In this document: in pieces, positions 17,756 to 26,722 of the stretch
Layout: each line of letters begins with the position of its first letter
How positions within the stretch are numbered: the first letter of the stretch is position 1
The notes under the pieces: generated by a model
Databases searched by the model: none
The model's input: only the letters and a program-made list of their open reading frames with translations
What the model was told of the DNA's origin: nothing
Made by a program: the position numbers and the translations under genes
DNA from: Novosphingobium panipatense
GTDB lineage: Bacteria > Pseudomonadota > Alphaproteobacteria > Sphingomonadales > Sphingomonadaceae
Assembly (NCBI RefSeq): GCF_002149965.1
Contig: NZ_MSQB01000001.1
Span: forward strand, 286,129 to 350,128
Direction: 5' to 3'
DNA: 64,000 nucleotides

Positions 17756-20035
17756 TCAATTTGGAGTGTTTGCGGCGGGTGCGGCGGCGTAGAGTTCGAT
17801 CTGCGCATGAAGTCCGCCCGTCGAGGACTGGCCGACCCAGATGTCGAACAGTCCAGGTTCGGCAATGCGACGGTTGCCGTCTCCGACGAACTCCAGATCC
17901 CGGCGGGTGAGCGAGAAGCGCAGGGTCTTGCTCTCGCCCGGATCAAGCGCGACGCGTTCGATGCCCTTCAGCTCGCGGATCGGGCGAGTGCGGCTGGCGA
18001 CGCGGTCGCGGGTGTATAGTTGCACCACTTCGCTGCCGCGCCGACTGCCCTTATTGGCGACCTTGACGGCAATGCTGACAGTATCATCCCACCGCATTGC
18101 GGTGTCGGACAGTTTCAGGTTGTCGAGCACGAAGTCGCTGTAGCTGAGACCATGCCCGAACGGGAACCGGGCGCTGTTGTCGGTGGTGGTGTAGCGGGCG
18201 CGATACTCGGTGCGATTGTCGACGACCGGGCGGCCTGTCGACTTGCGGTCGTAGAAGAACGGTTCCTGCCCGGATTCCCAAGGGAAGCTGACCGGCAATT
18301 TGCCGGAAGGGTTGACCTTGCCGAACAGTACGTCGGCAACGGCATGGCCTGCTTCAGAGCCGAGAAACCAGGTTGCCAGAATGGCCTGGGCATTGGCAAT
18401 GCCATCGTGAAGGGCGAGCGCGCGGCCATGGCGAAGCAGCACGACCACCGGCTTGCCGGTGGCGGTTACCGCGTCTGCGAGAGCCTGCTGCACTGCGGGA
18501 ATTTCGATGGTGGTGCGCGACTGTGCTTCGCCTGACATCGTCTGCGTTTCGCCCAGAGCGAGCAGCACGATGTCCGCCGCCTTGGCGGCTTCCACGGCTT
18601 TGGCGATGCCGCCCTCGATCGCAGCGTCGGCGCCGCAGCCCGGCACGACGGTCAGGTCTGCCGGATCGGCAAGCGCGGCACGCAGGCCGCTGGCGATATC
18701 CACGCCCTTGCCGGGATCGCCGTAGAACGCCCAGGGGCCGTAGACATTGTCCTTGTCCTCGCCGAACGGGCCGATCAACGCGATCTTGCGGCTTTGTGCA
18801 GGGTCGAGCGGCAATATGCCGCTGTTCTTGAGCAGGACGATCGAGCGTCCCGCGCTTTCGCGCGCCAATTCCCTGTGCGCGGGGGTGGCGATGCGGGTGC
18901 GTTCGACGTCCTCGTCCAGCGAACGCCAGGGGTTGTCGAACAGCCCCATGGCCATCTTCACGTAAAGGATACGGCGAACGGCGACATCGACCGTTCCCAT
19001 CGGTACGGCGCCCGATTTCACCAGTTCCGGCAGATAGCGGATGTAGAGCCCGCTCTGCATCGACATGTCGACGCCTGCCAGCACGGCAAGACGCGCGGCG
19101 TCGCGCTCGTCCTCGGCATAGCCATGGGCGATCAGTTCCTCATCGGCGGTATAGTCGGAGAATACGAAGCCTCGGAACTGCATTTCACCGCGCAGGATAT
19201 CGGTGAGCAAGGCGCGGTCGGCGGTTGCGGGAACGCCGTTGATCTCGCTGAACGCAGCCATCGTGCTGAGCGCCCCGGCGGCGAAGGAGGCGGAGAAGGG
19301 CGGCAGGTGGGTTTCGCGCAAGGTTTCGTCGCTGATATCGACGCTGCCGTATTCCAGGCCCCCGGCGACGGCACCGTAGGCGGCGAAATGTTTGGGGCAG
19401 GCTAGCAGGGAATCGCTGCGTCGCAAGTCGCGTCCCTGGAAGCCGCGCACCCGTGCGGCCGAGAGCAGCGACACCAGGGTGACGTCCTCGCCCGAGCCCT
19501 CCACGACGCGGCCCCAGCGCTGGTCGCGCGCGACATCGGCCATCGGCGCGAAAGTCAGGTGAAGGCCTGCGGCGGTGGCTTCCACCGCCATGGCCCGTGC
19601 GGTGCGCTCCGCGAATGCCGGGTCGAAAGTGGAGGCTTCGGCAAGGGGAACCGGAAAGATCGTCTTGAGGCCGTGGATAACGTCGCCTGCGAACAGCAGC
19701 GGAATGCCGAGGCGGCTATGCTCGACGGCCAGTTCCTGGGCGCGCCGCGCTCCGGTCACGCCGATGCCGTTGAACAGGCAGCCGACCCGGCCCTTGCGGA
19801 TTTCCTCGGAAAGGCGCTTCTCGTCCTGGATACCGGCCTGGGGATTGGGCGGGTTGAACGGGCGGAAGGCGTCGGCAAGGCAGGTCATCTGCCCAGCCTT
19901 CTCCTCGATCGTCATGCGCGCGATCAGGTCGTCCACGCGCTGCACTTCAGTGGCGGCGAAAGAGATGCGGGGCAGGCCGAAAGCAGCGGCGCTGCCAAGG
20001 ATGCCGGACAGGACGGCGCGGCGATGAATGGTCAT
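17756..20035 (-). CDS. GH3 family beta-glucosidase, exported
   Basis: This 759-residue enzyme begins with a twin-arginine-like signal (HRRAVLSGILGSAAAFGLP) and has the complete GH3 architecture: the N-terminal barrel with GDVIHGLKTIFPVPLA, KHFAAYG and the nucleophile Asp294 in GFVFSDYTAD, the alpha/beta sandwich domain, and a C-terminal fibronectin-III-like domain (EVVQLYTRD). It removes terminal beta-linked glucose or related sugars from oligosaccharides, probably in the periplasm. It is followed on the same strand by MucR and preceded by a transporter gene with its own terminator, so it is likely transcribed alone. Confidence 0.92.
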   Translation of the reverse strand: MTIHRRAVLSGILGSAAAFGLPRISFAATEVQRVDDLIARMTIEEKAGQMTCLADAFRPFNPPNPQAGIQDEKRLSEEIRKGRVGCLFNGIGVTGARRAQELAVEHSRLGIPLLFAGDVIHGLKTIFPVPLAEASTFDPAFAERTARAMAVEATAAGLHLTFAPMADVARDQRWGRVVEGSGEDVTLVSLLSAARVRGFQGRDLRRSDSLLACPKHFAAYGAVAGGLEYGSVDISDETLRETHLPPFSASFAAGALSTMAAFSEINGVPATADRALLTDILRGEMQFRGFVFSDYTADEELIAHGYAEDERDAARLAVLAGVDMSMQSGLYIRYLPELVKSGAVPMGTVDVAVRRILYVKMAMGLFDNPWRSLDEDVERTRIATPAHRELARESAGRSIVLLKNSGILPLDPAQSRKIALIGPFGEDKDNVYGPWAFYGDPGKGVDIASGLRAALADPADLTVVPGCGADAAIEGGIAKAVEAAKAADIVLLALGETQTMSGEAQSRTTIEIPAVQQALADAVTATGKPVVVLLRHGRALALHDGIANAQAILATWFLGSEAGHAVADVLFGKVNPSGKLPVSFPWESGQEPFFYDRKSTGRPVVDNRTEYRARYTTTDNSARFPFGHGLSYSDFVLDNLKLSDTAMRWDDTVSIAVKVANKGSRRGSEVVQLYTRDRVASRTRPIRELKGIERVALDPGESKTLRFSLTRRDLEFVGDGNRRIAEPGLFDIWVGQSSTGGLHAQIELYAAAPAANTPN

Positions 20036-20120
20036 GGAAGCGAGAAGACGATCCGGTTACTGCAAACGATGCCCCCGAAACGCCGGTAGGGATATTTTTG
20101 TTGCACTGCGGCGTAAAAGC

Positions 20121-20156
20121 GATCGGCCGGTTGTCGCTTGGGACAACCGGCCGATC
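20121..20156 (-). terminator. Terminator of the ProP-like MFS gene
   Basis: A 15-bp perfect stem (GATCGGCCGGTTGTC with GACAACCGGCCGATC) and six-base loop lies 20 bases after the stop of the minus-strand MFS gene. On the minus strand it is followed by GCTTTT. Confidence 0.8.
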
Positions 20157-20175
20157 CTTTTGCCGGAAAGGCGGC

Positions 20176-21684
20176 TCAGGTCAGGGCGGGGCGCAGCAGG
20201 ACGGGCTCTGCCTTTGGTTCCGGCTGGGCCTGCGGGATCGCTGGAATCGACTCGTCCACCGTCACCGGCACGTCGCTCTTGAGAAGCGCGACCGCCTCGG
20301 CCTTGCTTTCGACCGCCGGGGGCGAGCCGCGCAAGGGAAGGCCTGCGGTTTCGCGCACGGTCAGCATGGTCAGGATGCCGATCGCGGCAGCGCCCATCAG
20401 GTAATAGGCCGGAACCAGCGGATCGCCGGTGCGGCTGACCAGCCATGCCGTTATCAGCGGTGTCGTGCCGCCGAACAGCGAGACCGAGAGGTTGAAGGCG
20501 ATCGACAGCGCGCTGTAGCGAACCGGGGTGTAGAACAGCGCGGGCAGGGTTGAAGGCATCGAACTCGTGAAGCAGACCAGCGCCACGCCCAGCAGCATCA
20601 GGCCGAGGAAAATCAGCCAGTCGTTGCCGGTACCGATCAGGAGCAGGCTGGGTATCGCCAGCACCATCAGTGCGACACAGGCACCGATGATCATCGGACG
20701 GCGGCCAAGGCGGTCGCTGAACAGGCCGCCGATGATGTTGAGCGGCATCATCACCAGCATTACCAGGATGATCAGCAGCAGGCCCTTGCTTTCGGCATAG
20801 CCCATGGTCACCGTGAGGTAATTGGGCATGTAGGTCAGCAGCATGTAGTCGGTCACGTTGAAGACCAGGACCAGTCCTACGCACTTGAGCAGTTGCGGCC
20901 AGTGCAGGCGGAACATGTCCGACAGGCCGGGGCGATCGGCCTCGCGCGCGTCGACTTGTTCGCTATAGGCCTGGAATGCGGGCGTTTCCTCCAGCTTGAG
21001 GCGCATGTAGAGGCCGAGCAGGCCCAGCGGTCCGGCAATCAGGAACGGCACGCGCCAGCCCCAGGCAAGCATTTCGGCATCGCTCAGCGACATCTGGAGT
21101 GCTGTGACCGTGCCGGCACCGGCGATATAACCGCCGAGCGTGCCGAATTCGAGCCAGCTGCCCATCAGGCCGCGCTTCTGGTCGGTGGAATATTCGGCAA
21201 TGAACGTGGCCGCGCCGCCGTATTCGCCGCCGGTCGAAAAGCCCTGGATCAGGCGCGCGACAAGCAGCAGGATGGGGGCGGCGATGCCGATCCGCTCATA
21301 GGAAGGAATGAGACCGATGGCGAAAGTGCCGACGGCCATCATCACCATCGTCAGCGCCAGGATCTTGTGGCGGCCGTAGCGATCTCCCAGCGGACCGAAC
21401 ACCAGCCCGCCCAGCGGACGCACGAGGAATGCCGCGGCGAAAGTGGCCAGCGTGGCGATAAGCTGCACTGTCGGATTGCCCGAAGGGAAGAAGACATGGC
21501 CCAGCGTGACGGCAATATAGCCGTAAACGCCGAAATCGAACCATTCCATGGCATTGCCAAGGGCCGCAGCGCCGACCGCGCGGTTGAGCAGGGAGCGATC
21601 GACCAGGGTAATATCGTCGATGGCCATTTCCCGGCGGGATTTGAACCAGCCGAATTGCGCATCCTGCGCAACGGGATCGTGCAT
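20176..21684 (-). CDS. MFS transporter, metabolite:H+ symporter family (ProP/KgtP-like)
   Basis: This 502-residue protein has twelve predicted membrane helices and the markers of the MHS family: AMEWFDFGVYGY in helix 1, RPLGGLVFGPLGDRYGRH in the loop 2-3 region, and STGGEYGGAATFIAEY. Relatives import osmolytes or carboxylates such as proline/betaine, 2-oxoglutarate, citrate or shikimate with protons. The ATG at 21684 is used, with CGGAGA about seven bases upstream; the open frame extends 45 codons further but that part looks non-coding. The substrate cannot be named. Confidence 0.9.
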   Translation of the reverse strand: MHDPVAQDAQFGWFKSRREMAIDDITLVDRSLLNRAVGAAALGNAMEWFDFGVYGYIAVTLGHVFFPSGNPTVQLIATLATFAAAFLVRPLGGLVFGPLGDRYGRHKILALTMVMMAVGTFAIGLIPSYERIGIAAPILLLVARLIQGFSTGGEYGGAATFIAEYSTDQKRGLMGSWLEFGTLGGYIAGAGTVTALQMSLSDAEMLAWGWRVPFLIAGPLGLLGLYMRLKLEETPAFQAYSEQVDAREADRPGLSDMFRLHWPQLLKCVGLVLVFNVTDYMLLTYMPNYLTVTMGYAESKGLLLIILVMLVMMPLNIIGGLFSDRLGRRPMIIGACVALMVLAIPSLLLIGTGNDWLIFLGLMLLGVALVCFTSSMPSTLPALFYTPVRYSALSIAFNLSVSLFGGTTPLITAWLVSRTGDPLVPAYYLMGAAAIGILTMLTVRETAGLPLRGSPPAVESKAEAVALLKSDVPVTVDESIPAIPQAQPEPKAEPVLLRPALT

Positions 21685-22129
21685 GTCTGTCTCCGTTGGC
21701 ACTCGGGCAGGCGCGCGAAAGGGCACCACTATCGCCGAGCGGGAGGCGGCCGCCGAGCGGCCGTGAAAAGGTGCGATGCCGAAGGAGGCATCAAGCGGGG
21801 GAGGGCGTCCCATAGACATGCTTTGCCCAAAAAGGGGGTAATAATGGTCGAACCGTGCCTCTCTGGCGATGAGTCGAATATTCGGGCATTGGCGCAGGAT
21901 TCAGCTTCAACGCGACCGCGGTGCTACATTATCAGCGAGATGTCGTAGCATCGGTCGATATATGGGCCCCGACAACAATCATGATATCGGTACAGGATTG
22001 CAGATACATCGGTTGTGGGCAGATGTGATCCGCCGAGTCCTGATATACGACTCAAGGACAGTCAGTTGATCCGAATGATGTATGCTCGATTATCGAGGAT
22101 TCACTGCTGGTCCGATCGGACAGCGGCTG
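21685..22129. other. Intergenic region upstream of the ProP-like transporter
   Basis: About 445 bases with no supportable gene. It should contain the promoter of the minus-strand MFS gene. One imperfect inverted repeat with TGCTAC at 21922-21927 and GTAGCA at 21945-21950 could be an operator. Nothing else was recognised. Confidence 0.35.
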
Positions 22130-23083
22130 TCAGGCCGCCGCCACCCGGCGGGGCGCATGTGCGGCAAGGCATGTCACCACACTGGCCCCCATGCAGGCGA
22201 TCGCCAGCAGTTCGGCAGGGGTGGGCAGGCGCGCTTCCCAGAGGAAACCGTAGAGCAGGGCGAAGGCCGTTTCGAACAGGATCATCTGGCCGACCATGGT
22301 CAGCGGCAGCAGGCGGCTCATGGTGTTCCAGAAGGCATTGCCCACGACGGAAGCAAAGAGCGCCACTCCGGCGGAGACTGCGAGGAAGCGATACCATGCG
22401 GCTGCGTCATGGCCGGCGGGTTCGAGAAGAAGCGCGAACGGCACCAGCAACACGGCCTGGAAACCGGTGACGATCCCGAGCAGCAGGCTCCACTCATGGG
22501 CCGAGACATCCTGCAGCCGCACCAGCCAACGGCTGTTGATGATCGCGAAAGTCGCCCAGGAGGCAAGCGCGCCGACCGCGCAGAGGAGCCCGACCAGCGG
22601 CATGATCCCGGCTTCGGCGCGCACGCTTCCCAGCGTCTGCCAACCGATGCAGGCCATGGCGCCGAGGCCTAGCAGTAGAGAGGAAGCCAATCTCGCAAGC
22701 GAGGGAGCACTCGCATCGCGGCTGCCGATCACCGTCACGACGACCGGAATGAAGCCGATGATGAGCGAGGTGACGGTAACGCCGGCCATTTGCACGGCGC
22801 TCGACAGCAGGATGTAGTAGAGCGTGTTGCCCAGCAGGCTGAGCCAGGCAAGGGCGATCCAGTCCTTCCGTCCGAGGTGGCGCCTCAACAGGGGCCAGCG
22901 CGGCAGCAGCAGGGCGGCGGCGATCAGTCCGTAAGCGAGATAGCGACCGGCTGCGAGGTAAAGCGGGCCGAAGTCGTGGGCGAGTTCGGGCGCCAGGAAG
23001 ACCAGCCCCCATACTGCGCCCGCCGCCGCTCCAAACCCGACGCCGACAACCCTGTTTCGCCCATCCGACACTGCAAGCTCCAT
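22130..23083 (-). CDS. EamA/DMT family transporter
   Basis: This 317-residue protein is a drug/metabolite transporter with ten predicted helices in two EamA repeats (AAAGAVWGLVFLAPEL in helix 1, later VAGVTVTSLIIGFIPV at the end of the first repeat). Members export amino acids, metabolites or drugs. It lies 51 bases after the AraC-type regulator gene on the same strand, so that regulator probably controls it and the two may be one transcript. The substrate is not predictable. Confidence 0.87.
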   Translation of the reverse strand: MELAVSDGRNRVVGVGFGAAAGAVWGLVFLAPELAHDFGPLYLAAGRYLAYGLIAAALLLPRWPLLRRHLGRKDWIALAWLSLLGNTLYYILLSSAVQMAGVTVTSLIIGFIPVVVTVIGSRDASAPSLARLASSLLLGLGAMACIGWQTLGSVRAEAGIMPLVGLLCAVGALASWATFAIINSRWLVRLQDVSAHEWSLLLGIVTGFQAVLLVPFALLLEPAGHDAAAWYRFLAVSAGVALFASVVGNAFWNTMSRLLPLTMVGQMILFETAFALLYGFLWEARLPTPAELLAIACMGASVVTCLAAHAPRRVAAA

Positions 23084-23134
23084 CGAGAAGAGGCGGCAGA
23101 CTGCATCGGTTTTCCGCCGCAGTCTTGTCTGCGT

Positions 23135-23941
23135 CTACGCCGGTTTTGACGCAGGCTCCGGCCGATCGCCGGGCGTGAGGGGCGAGGGAGCGTCCTGCAT
23201 CCGGCGGCGATAGGCAGCCGGGGGCATGCCCGTGGCCTTGCGCATGGCGCGCGTCAGGGCGCTCTGGTCGCAGTAGCCGAAGCGGTAGGCCAGTTCGGCA
23301 ATCGAGACGTGCCCGGAGCCCAGTTCCTCCCGGACTTTCTGGACACGCAGTTCGGAAAGCCACGCGCGCGGCGTGGTGTCCAGTTCCTGGCGGAACAGTT
23401 CATGCAGGCGGCTGACGCCAAGCCCGGCATGGCTTGCCATCGAAGCGGCGCTCCAGTTCCGGCCGGGGGCTGCCTCCACGGCTGTCATCAATCCGGCCAG
23501 CCGCAGGCGGGCGCGGGGCGGCGAACCGGCGAGCGTCTCGAACAGGAGCGGCGCCCAGCGTTCGACCATGGGGTGGAGCGTCTCCGGGCGCGTATCCGTC
23601 TGGGCCGCCATCAGCGCCATGAAGTCTACCAGCTTGTTCGCGGCCGGGGACAGCGCGCAGAAGGGCCGTCGGCCGAGTTCCTCGCGCAAGTGCGGGGACA
23701 GATCTTCGGGGTCGAGGTCGAGAATGAACGAGCGGTTTGGTTGGTCGCTTGTCTGATCGTGGCGCAAGTCGGTTTCCACGAAGGCCAGTTCGCCGCGCCC
23801 GATCCTGCCGCCGCGCGAACCGACTTCCATGACCAGTGCGCCTTCTAGCGGCAAGACGATCTGCGCGAAGCCATGGCGATCGGTCGTGCTTTCGGCGCCA
23901 TAACTGCGCATGTCGAGGGATAGGGGCGACGACGGTGACAT
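23135..23941 (-). CDS. AraC-family transcriptional regulator
   Basis: This 268-residue protein has an N-terminal cupin-like sensing part (about 1-130) and a C-terminal pair of helix-turn-helices (about 160-255) with the family signature SIAELAYRFGYCDQSALTRA and the final AYRRRM. AraC proteins normally activate nearby transport or catabolic genes. The gene sits directly upstream of, and on the same strand as, the EamA exporter gene, which is its likely target. The inducer is unknown. Confidence 0.9.
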   Translation of the reverse strand: MSPSSPLSLDMRSYGAESTTDRHGFAQIVLPLEGALVMEVGSRGGRIGRGELAFVETDLRHDQTSDQPNRSFILDLDPEDLSPHLREELGRRPFCALSPAANKLVDFMALMAAQTDTRPETLHPMVERWAPLLFETLAGSPPRARLRLAGLMTAVEAAPGRNWSAASMASHAGLGVSRLHELFRQELDTTPRAWLSELRVQKVREELGSGHVSIAELAYRFGYCDQSALTRAMRKATGMPPAAYRRRMQDAPSPLTPGDRPEPASKPA

Positions 23942-24001
23942 GACGGCCTGTCTACCACCTTTGCGCGGTGGTGCGACAGCTGGTTTTGGCGGGCGAGTTC
24001 G

Positions 24002-24640
24002 TCAACTCTTGCCGGGCGCCTGGGGAGCCGTTGCAGCGCCCTGCGTTTGCGGAGCCGGCGTTTCCGGGGGGCGCACCTCAATCTCGACCCTTCGGTTCCG
24101 GGCGCGTCCCTCCAGGTCGTCACTGCCGTCCAGCTTGCGGTTGGGGGCGACTGGCCGCGCTTCGCCCAGCGCGATCACGGTGATGCGTTTGCCATCGACG
24201 CCCTTCGTTTCGAGATAGGCGCGCGCCGCTTCCGCCCGGCGGCGCGAAGCCGCCAGGTTGTCTGCGTCTGATCCCCTGGAATCGCTGTGGCCCCAGATGG
24301 TGATCGCGCCGCCCGCTTCGAAGGCGGGCGCGGCGAGAATGCCGTCGATCAGCGCCTTTCCGGCATCATCGGGCTTCGCGCCCTTGGCGGGATAGGGCAC
24401 AAGGATGTGGACCGGCTCCAGCGGCGGCGCTTCCGTAGGTCCGGTGCCGACGTCGGCGCGGATGATCGACTTCCTGGGCTCTTCAGCGGGTTCATCCGGG
24501 GCGGCGCTGGCCATCGCGTCGGATTCTCCGGCATCCTGCGTTGCCGCTTCGGTGGTTTCTCCCTCGCTTCCGCCGCCCTGCTGGCAGCCGCAAAGGGCTG
24601 CGATCAGGATGGAGGATGCGATCACGGGCGCGCTTTTCAT
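24002..24640 (-). CDS. OmpA-family lipoprotein
   Basis: This 212-residue protein carries a lipoprotein signal with lipobox LCGC and Cys19 as the lipid anchor, an acidic Glu/Ala/Thr-rich linker (20-65), and a C-terminal OmpA/peptidoglycan-binding domain (about 85-190) with ITIWGHSDSRGSDADNLAAS and the final RNRRVEIEV. It probably tethers the outer membrane to peptidoglycan. Its start overlaps the stop of the antiporter gene by four bases, so the two are cotranscribed; a functional link between them is not obvious. Confidence 0.9.
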   Translation of the reverse strand: MKSAPVIASSILIAALCGCQQGGGSEGETTEAATQDAGESDAMASAAPDEPAEEPRKSIIRADVGTGPTEAPPLEPVHILVPYPAKGAKPDDAGKALIDGILAAPAFEAGGAITIWGHSDSRGSDADNLAASRRRAEAARAYLETKGVDGKRITVIALGEARPVAPNRKLDGSDDLEGRARNRRVEIEVRPPETPAPQTQGAATAPQAPGKS

Positions 24641-26475
24641 GCTGTCGCCTCCTTCTTGTCGTTGGTGTCGCGCGATCCTTCAGGCTCGCCGTGACGGGAC
24701 GGGCCGTAGGAAATGACGGTGTCGCCCGGCTGCGGCACGGGCCGCGAGGCATGGGTGAAGAAGCGGATCTTGCCGTCCTTGCGCAGCAGGAACAGCATGT
24801 CGGCCTCGTCTGGCAGGGCGGCCTGGGCATCGGCGAAATCGAACTGCTCGCTGATGCGGGTCTTGCGGAAGGCCCAGCCGGCGCGCTGGCGTTCCATGAT
24901 GTCCTCCACCCCCAGCCCGGAGGCGAACATGGCGCGGCCGCGCAGGGCTTCGGGCAGGCTGCGATGATCCTCGTCGTCGCCCATGCCGCCGAGCTGATAG
25001 ACCGAATCCCGCCCGATATCGGGCGCGAACTCGCTGCACACCAGCGCATTGTAAGCCTCGCTGTCGGTCGTCGCTACGAGGACTTGGAACTGTGCGAGGT
25101 CCAGCCGTTCCTCCGTCGATTCCGCCAGGATCTCGCCATGATAGGTGGGAATGCCCGCCTGCCGCGCCACGGAAAGGCGTTGCCAGCTGGTATCGGCGAT
25201 CATGACCGGAACGTCGAGTTGCCGCAGCTGCTCGGCAAGGGACAGGCTCCAGGGCGTGCTGCCCACCACCAGCAGGCCCTTCTTGCGGGCGCCGGTCACT
25301 TTCAGCCAGCGGGCGACGTAGCGAATGCTGAAGCCGTGGGCGAGGATCGTGGCGACCACCACCGAGAACGACAGCGTCACCAGGATGCTGCCGTCGCCAT
25401 AGCCCAGCTGGTCCAGCCGCAGCGCGAACAGGCCCGACATGGCCACGGCGACGACACCGCGCGGGGCGATCCATGCCACCAGCAGGCGCTCGTTCCACGG
25501 GATCTTGCTGAAGGCCAGGCTGATCAGCACCGTCGCCGGGCGGACCAGGAACAGCAGGGCGAGAAGGTAGGCGATGAAGCGCCATTCGAACTGGCGCAGC
25601 ACGTTGAAGTCCAGCGATGCGGAGAGCAGCACGAAGACGCCGGAAATCAGAAGAACCGTGACGTTCTCCTTGAAGGGGTGAATGTCGCGCAGGCTGTCCA
25701 GCCGCATATTGGCGATGGCCACGCCCATGACCGTGACCGCGAGCAGCCCGGTTTCCTGCTGGATCAGGTTCGACAGCACAAAAGTGCCGATTACCGCGAC
25801 CAGCAGGACGGGCGCCTTGAGATACTCGGGAACATGGCCGCGCGGGAAGGCCCAGGCGATGGCGCGGGCGACGCCGTAACCGATCAGCCCCGCGACAAGG
25901 GCCGCCGCGAGCAGGGCCGCGAGCACCGAAAGCAGGGTGCCGCCTTCGTCCACGCGGCGCAAGTATTCGTAAGTGATGACGGCGCAGAGCGCGCCGAAGG
26001 GATCGTTGACGATCGCTTCCCACTTCAGGATCGCACGCGGACGGGGTGCGACGTTGCTCTGGCGAAGCAGGGGGATCACCACGGTGGGCCCGGTGACGAC
26101 GAGAATGCCGGCGAAGAGCACCGCGACCGGCCAGACCAGTCCCGCGACGTAATAGCAGGCCAGCGTTCCCAGCACCCAGCCCACGGGAATGCCGATGACC
26201 ATGAGGCGCGTCACCGCGCCTTCGGTTCTGCGCAGTTCGCGGAAATTGAGACTGAGGCCGCCTTCGAACAGGATCAGGGCGACGGCCACGGAGACCATCG
26301 GTTCGAGTAGGTCCCCGAATGTGTGTTCGGGCACGACCAGACCGGTGACGGGACCTGCAAGGACACCGGCGGCGAGCATAAGGGCAATGGCCGGCCACCC
26401 GGTACGCCACGCAATCCATTGCGCGCCGATACCGAGAATGCCGATCAGCGCGAAGACAAGGGCTTGCTGCTGCAT
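24637..26475 (-). CDS. Cation:proton antiporter with RCK/TrkA-N domain
   Basis: About 612 residues. The first 400 are a CPA-type Na+(K+)/H+ exchanger with some twelve membrane segments and conserved GPVTGL, EGGLSLNFRELR and ATILAHGFSIRYVARW-type segments. The rest holds a TrkA-N-like Rossmann domain (GLLVVGSTPWSLSLAEQL) and a TrkA-C-like end. It would regulate cytoplasmic pH and ion content under nucleotide control. The ATG at 26475 is chosen because the 43 upstream codons of open frame look non-coding. It is followed by, and overlaps, the OmpA lipoprotein gene, and is divergent from sulP. Confidence 0.88.
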   Translation of the reverse strand: MQQQALVFALIGILGIGAQWIAWRTGWPAIALMLAAGVLAGPVTGLVVPEHTFGDLLEPMVSVAVALILFEGGLSLNFRELRRTEGAVTRLMVIGIPVGWVLGTLACYYVAGLVWPVAVLFAGILVVTGPTVVIPLLRQSNVAPRPRAILKWEAIVNDPFGALCAVITYEYLRRVDEGGTLLSVLAALLAAALVAGLIGYGVARAIAWAFPRGHVPEYLKAPVLLVAVIGTFVLSNLIQQETGLLAVTVMGVAIANMRLDSLRDIHPFKENVTVLLISGVFVLLSASLDFNVLRQFEWRFIAYLLALLFLVRPATVLISLAFSKIPWNERLLVAWIAPRGVVAVAMSGLFALRLDQLGYGDGSILVTLSFSVVVATILAHGFSIRYVARWLKVTGARKKGLLVVGSTPWSLSLAEQLRQLDVPVMIADTSWQRLSVARQAGIPTYHGEILAESTEERLDLAQFQVLVATTDSEAYNALVCSEFAPDIGRDSVYQLGGMGDDEDHRSLPEALRGRAMFASGLGVEDIMERQRAGWAFRKTRISEQFDFADAQAALPDEADMLFLLRKDGKIRFFTHASRPVPQPGDTVISYGPSRHGEPEGSRDTNDKKEATA

Positions 26476-26606
26476 GGGAAAAGCATAACGGCCCTTGGCG
26501 CAAAAGGTAAACACCGGGTCGGAGATTTTCCTGCCATAAGGGCGCAGCGGGCATCCAGACTTGAAAAAGGACGGCAAAGTCGGGTAAGGGCGCGCCATTC
26601 GCAAGG

Positions 26607-26703
26607 AGCCCGGTGAGAATCCGGGTGGCTATTCCGGCCGCCGATCCGCCGGACAATCTCACATGACTTCTACTTTCCAGCGCCGGTATTTCCGGCGTCA
26701 TGT
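26607..26703 (+). promoter_or_regulatory. Structured leader upstream of the SulP gene (candidate cis-regulatory RNA)
   Basis: Three stems lie in the 120 bases before the SulP start. CCCGG/CCGGG pair around a TGAGAAT loop at 26609-26625. CCGG/CCGG pair at 26634-26652. CGCCGG/CCGGCG pair around TATTT at 26681-26697, enclosed by ACATGA at 26661-26666 pairing with TCATGT at 26698-26703. A cis-regulatory RNA named sul1 has been described upstream of sulfate-transporter genes in Alphaproteobacteria; membership here is a guess and must be tested with a covariance model. Confidence 0.4.
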
Positions 26704-26722
26704 GCAATTGCGGACTTCATCC

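Noticed and set aside
24541..26310. 589-codon plus-strand frame opposite the antiporter and OmpA genes
   Set aside because: The minus-strand genes have clear membrane and lipoprotein features; this frame is Gln/Asp/His-rich antisense noise.
26605..26652. Cobalamin riboswitch suggested by GGTGAGAATCCGG
   Set aside because: The B12-box and the remaining conserved core are absent, and the downstream gene is an anion transporter.
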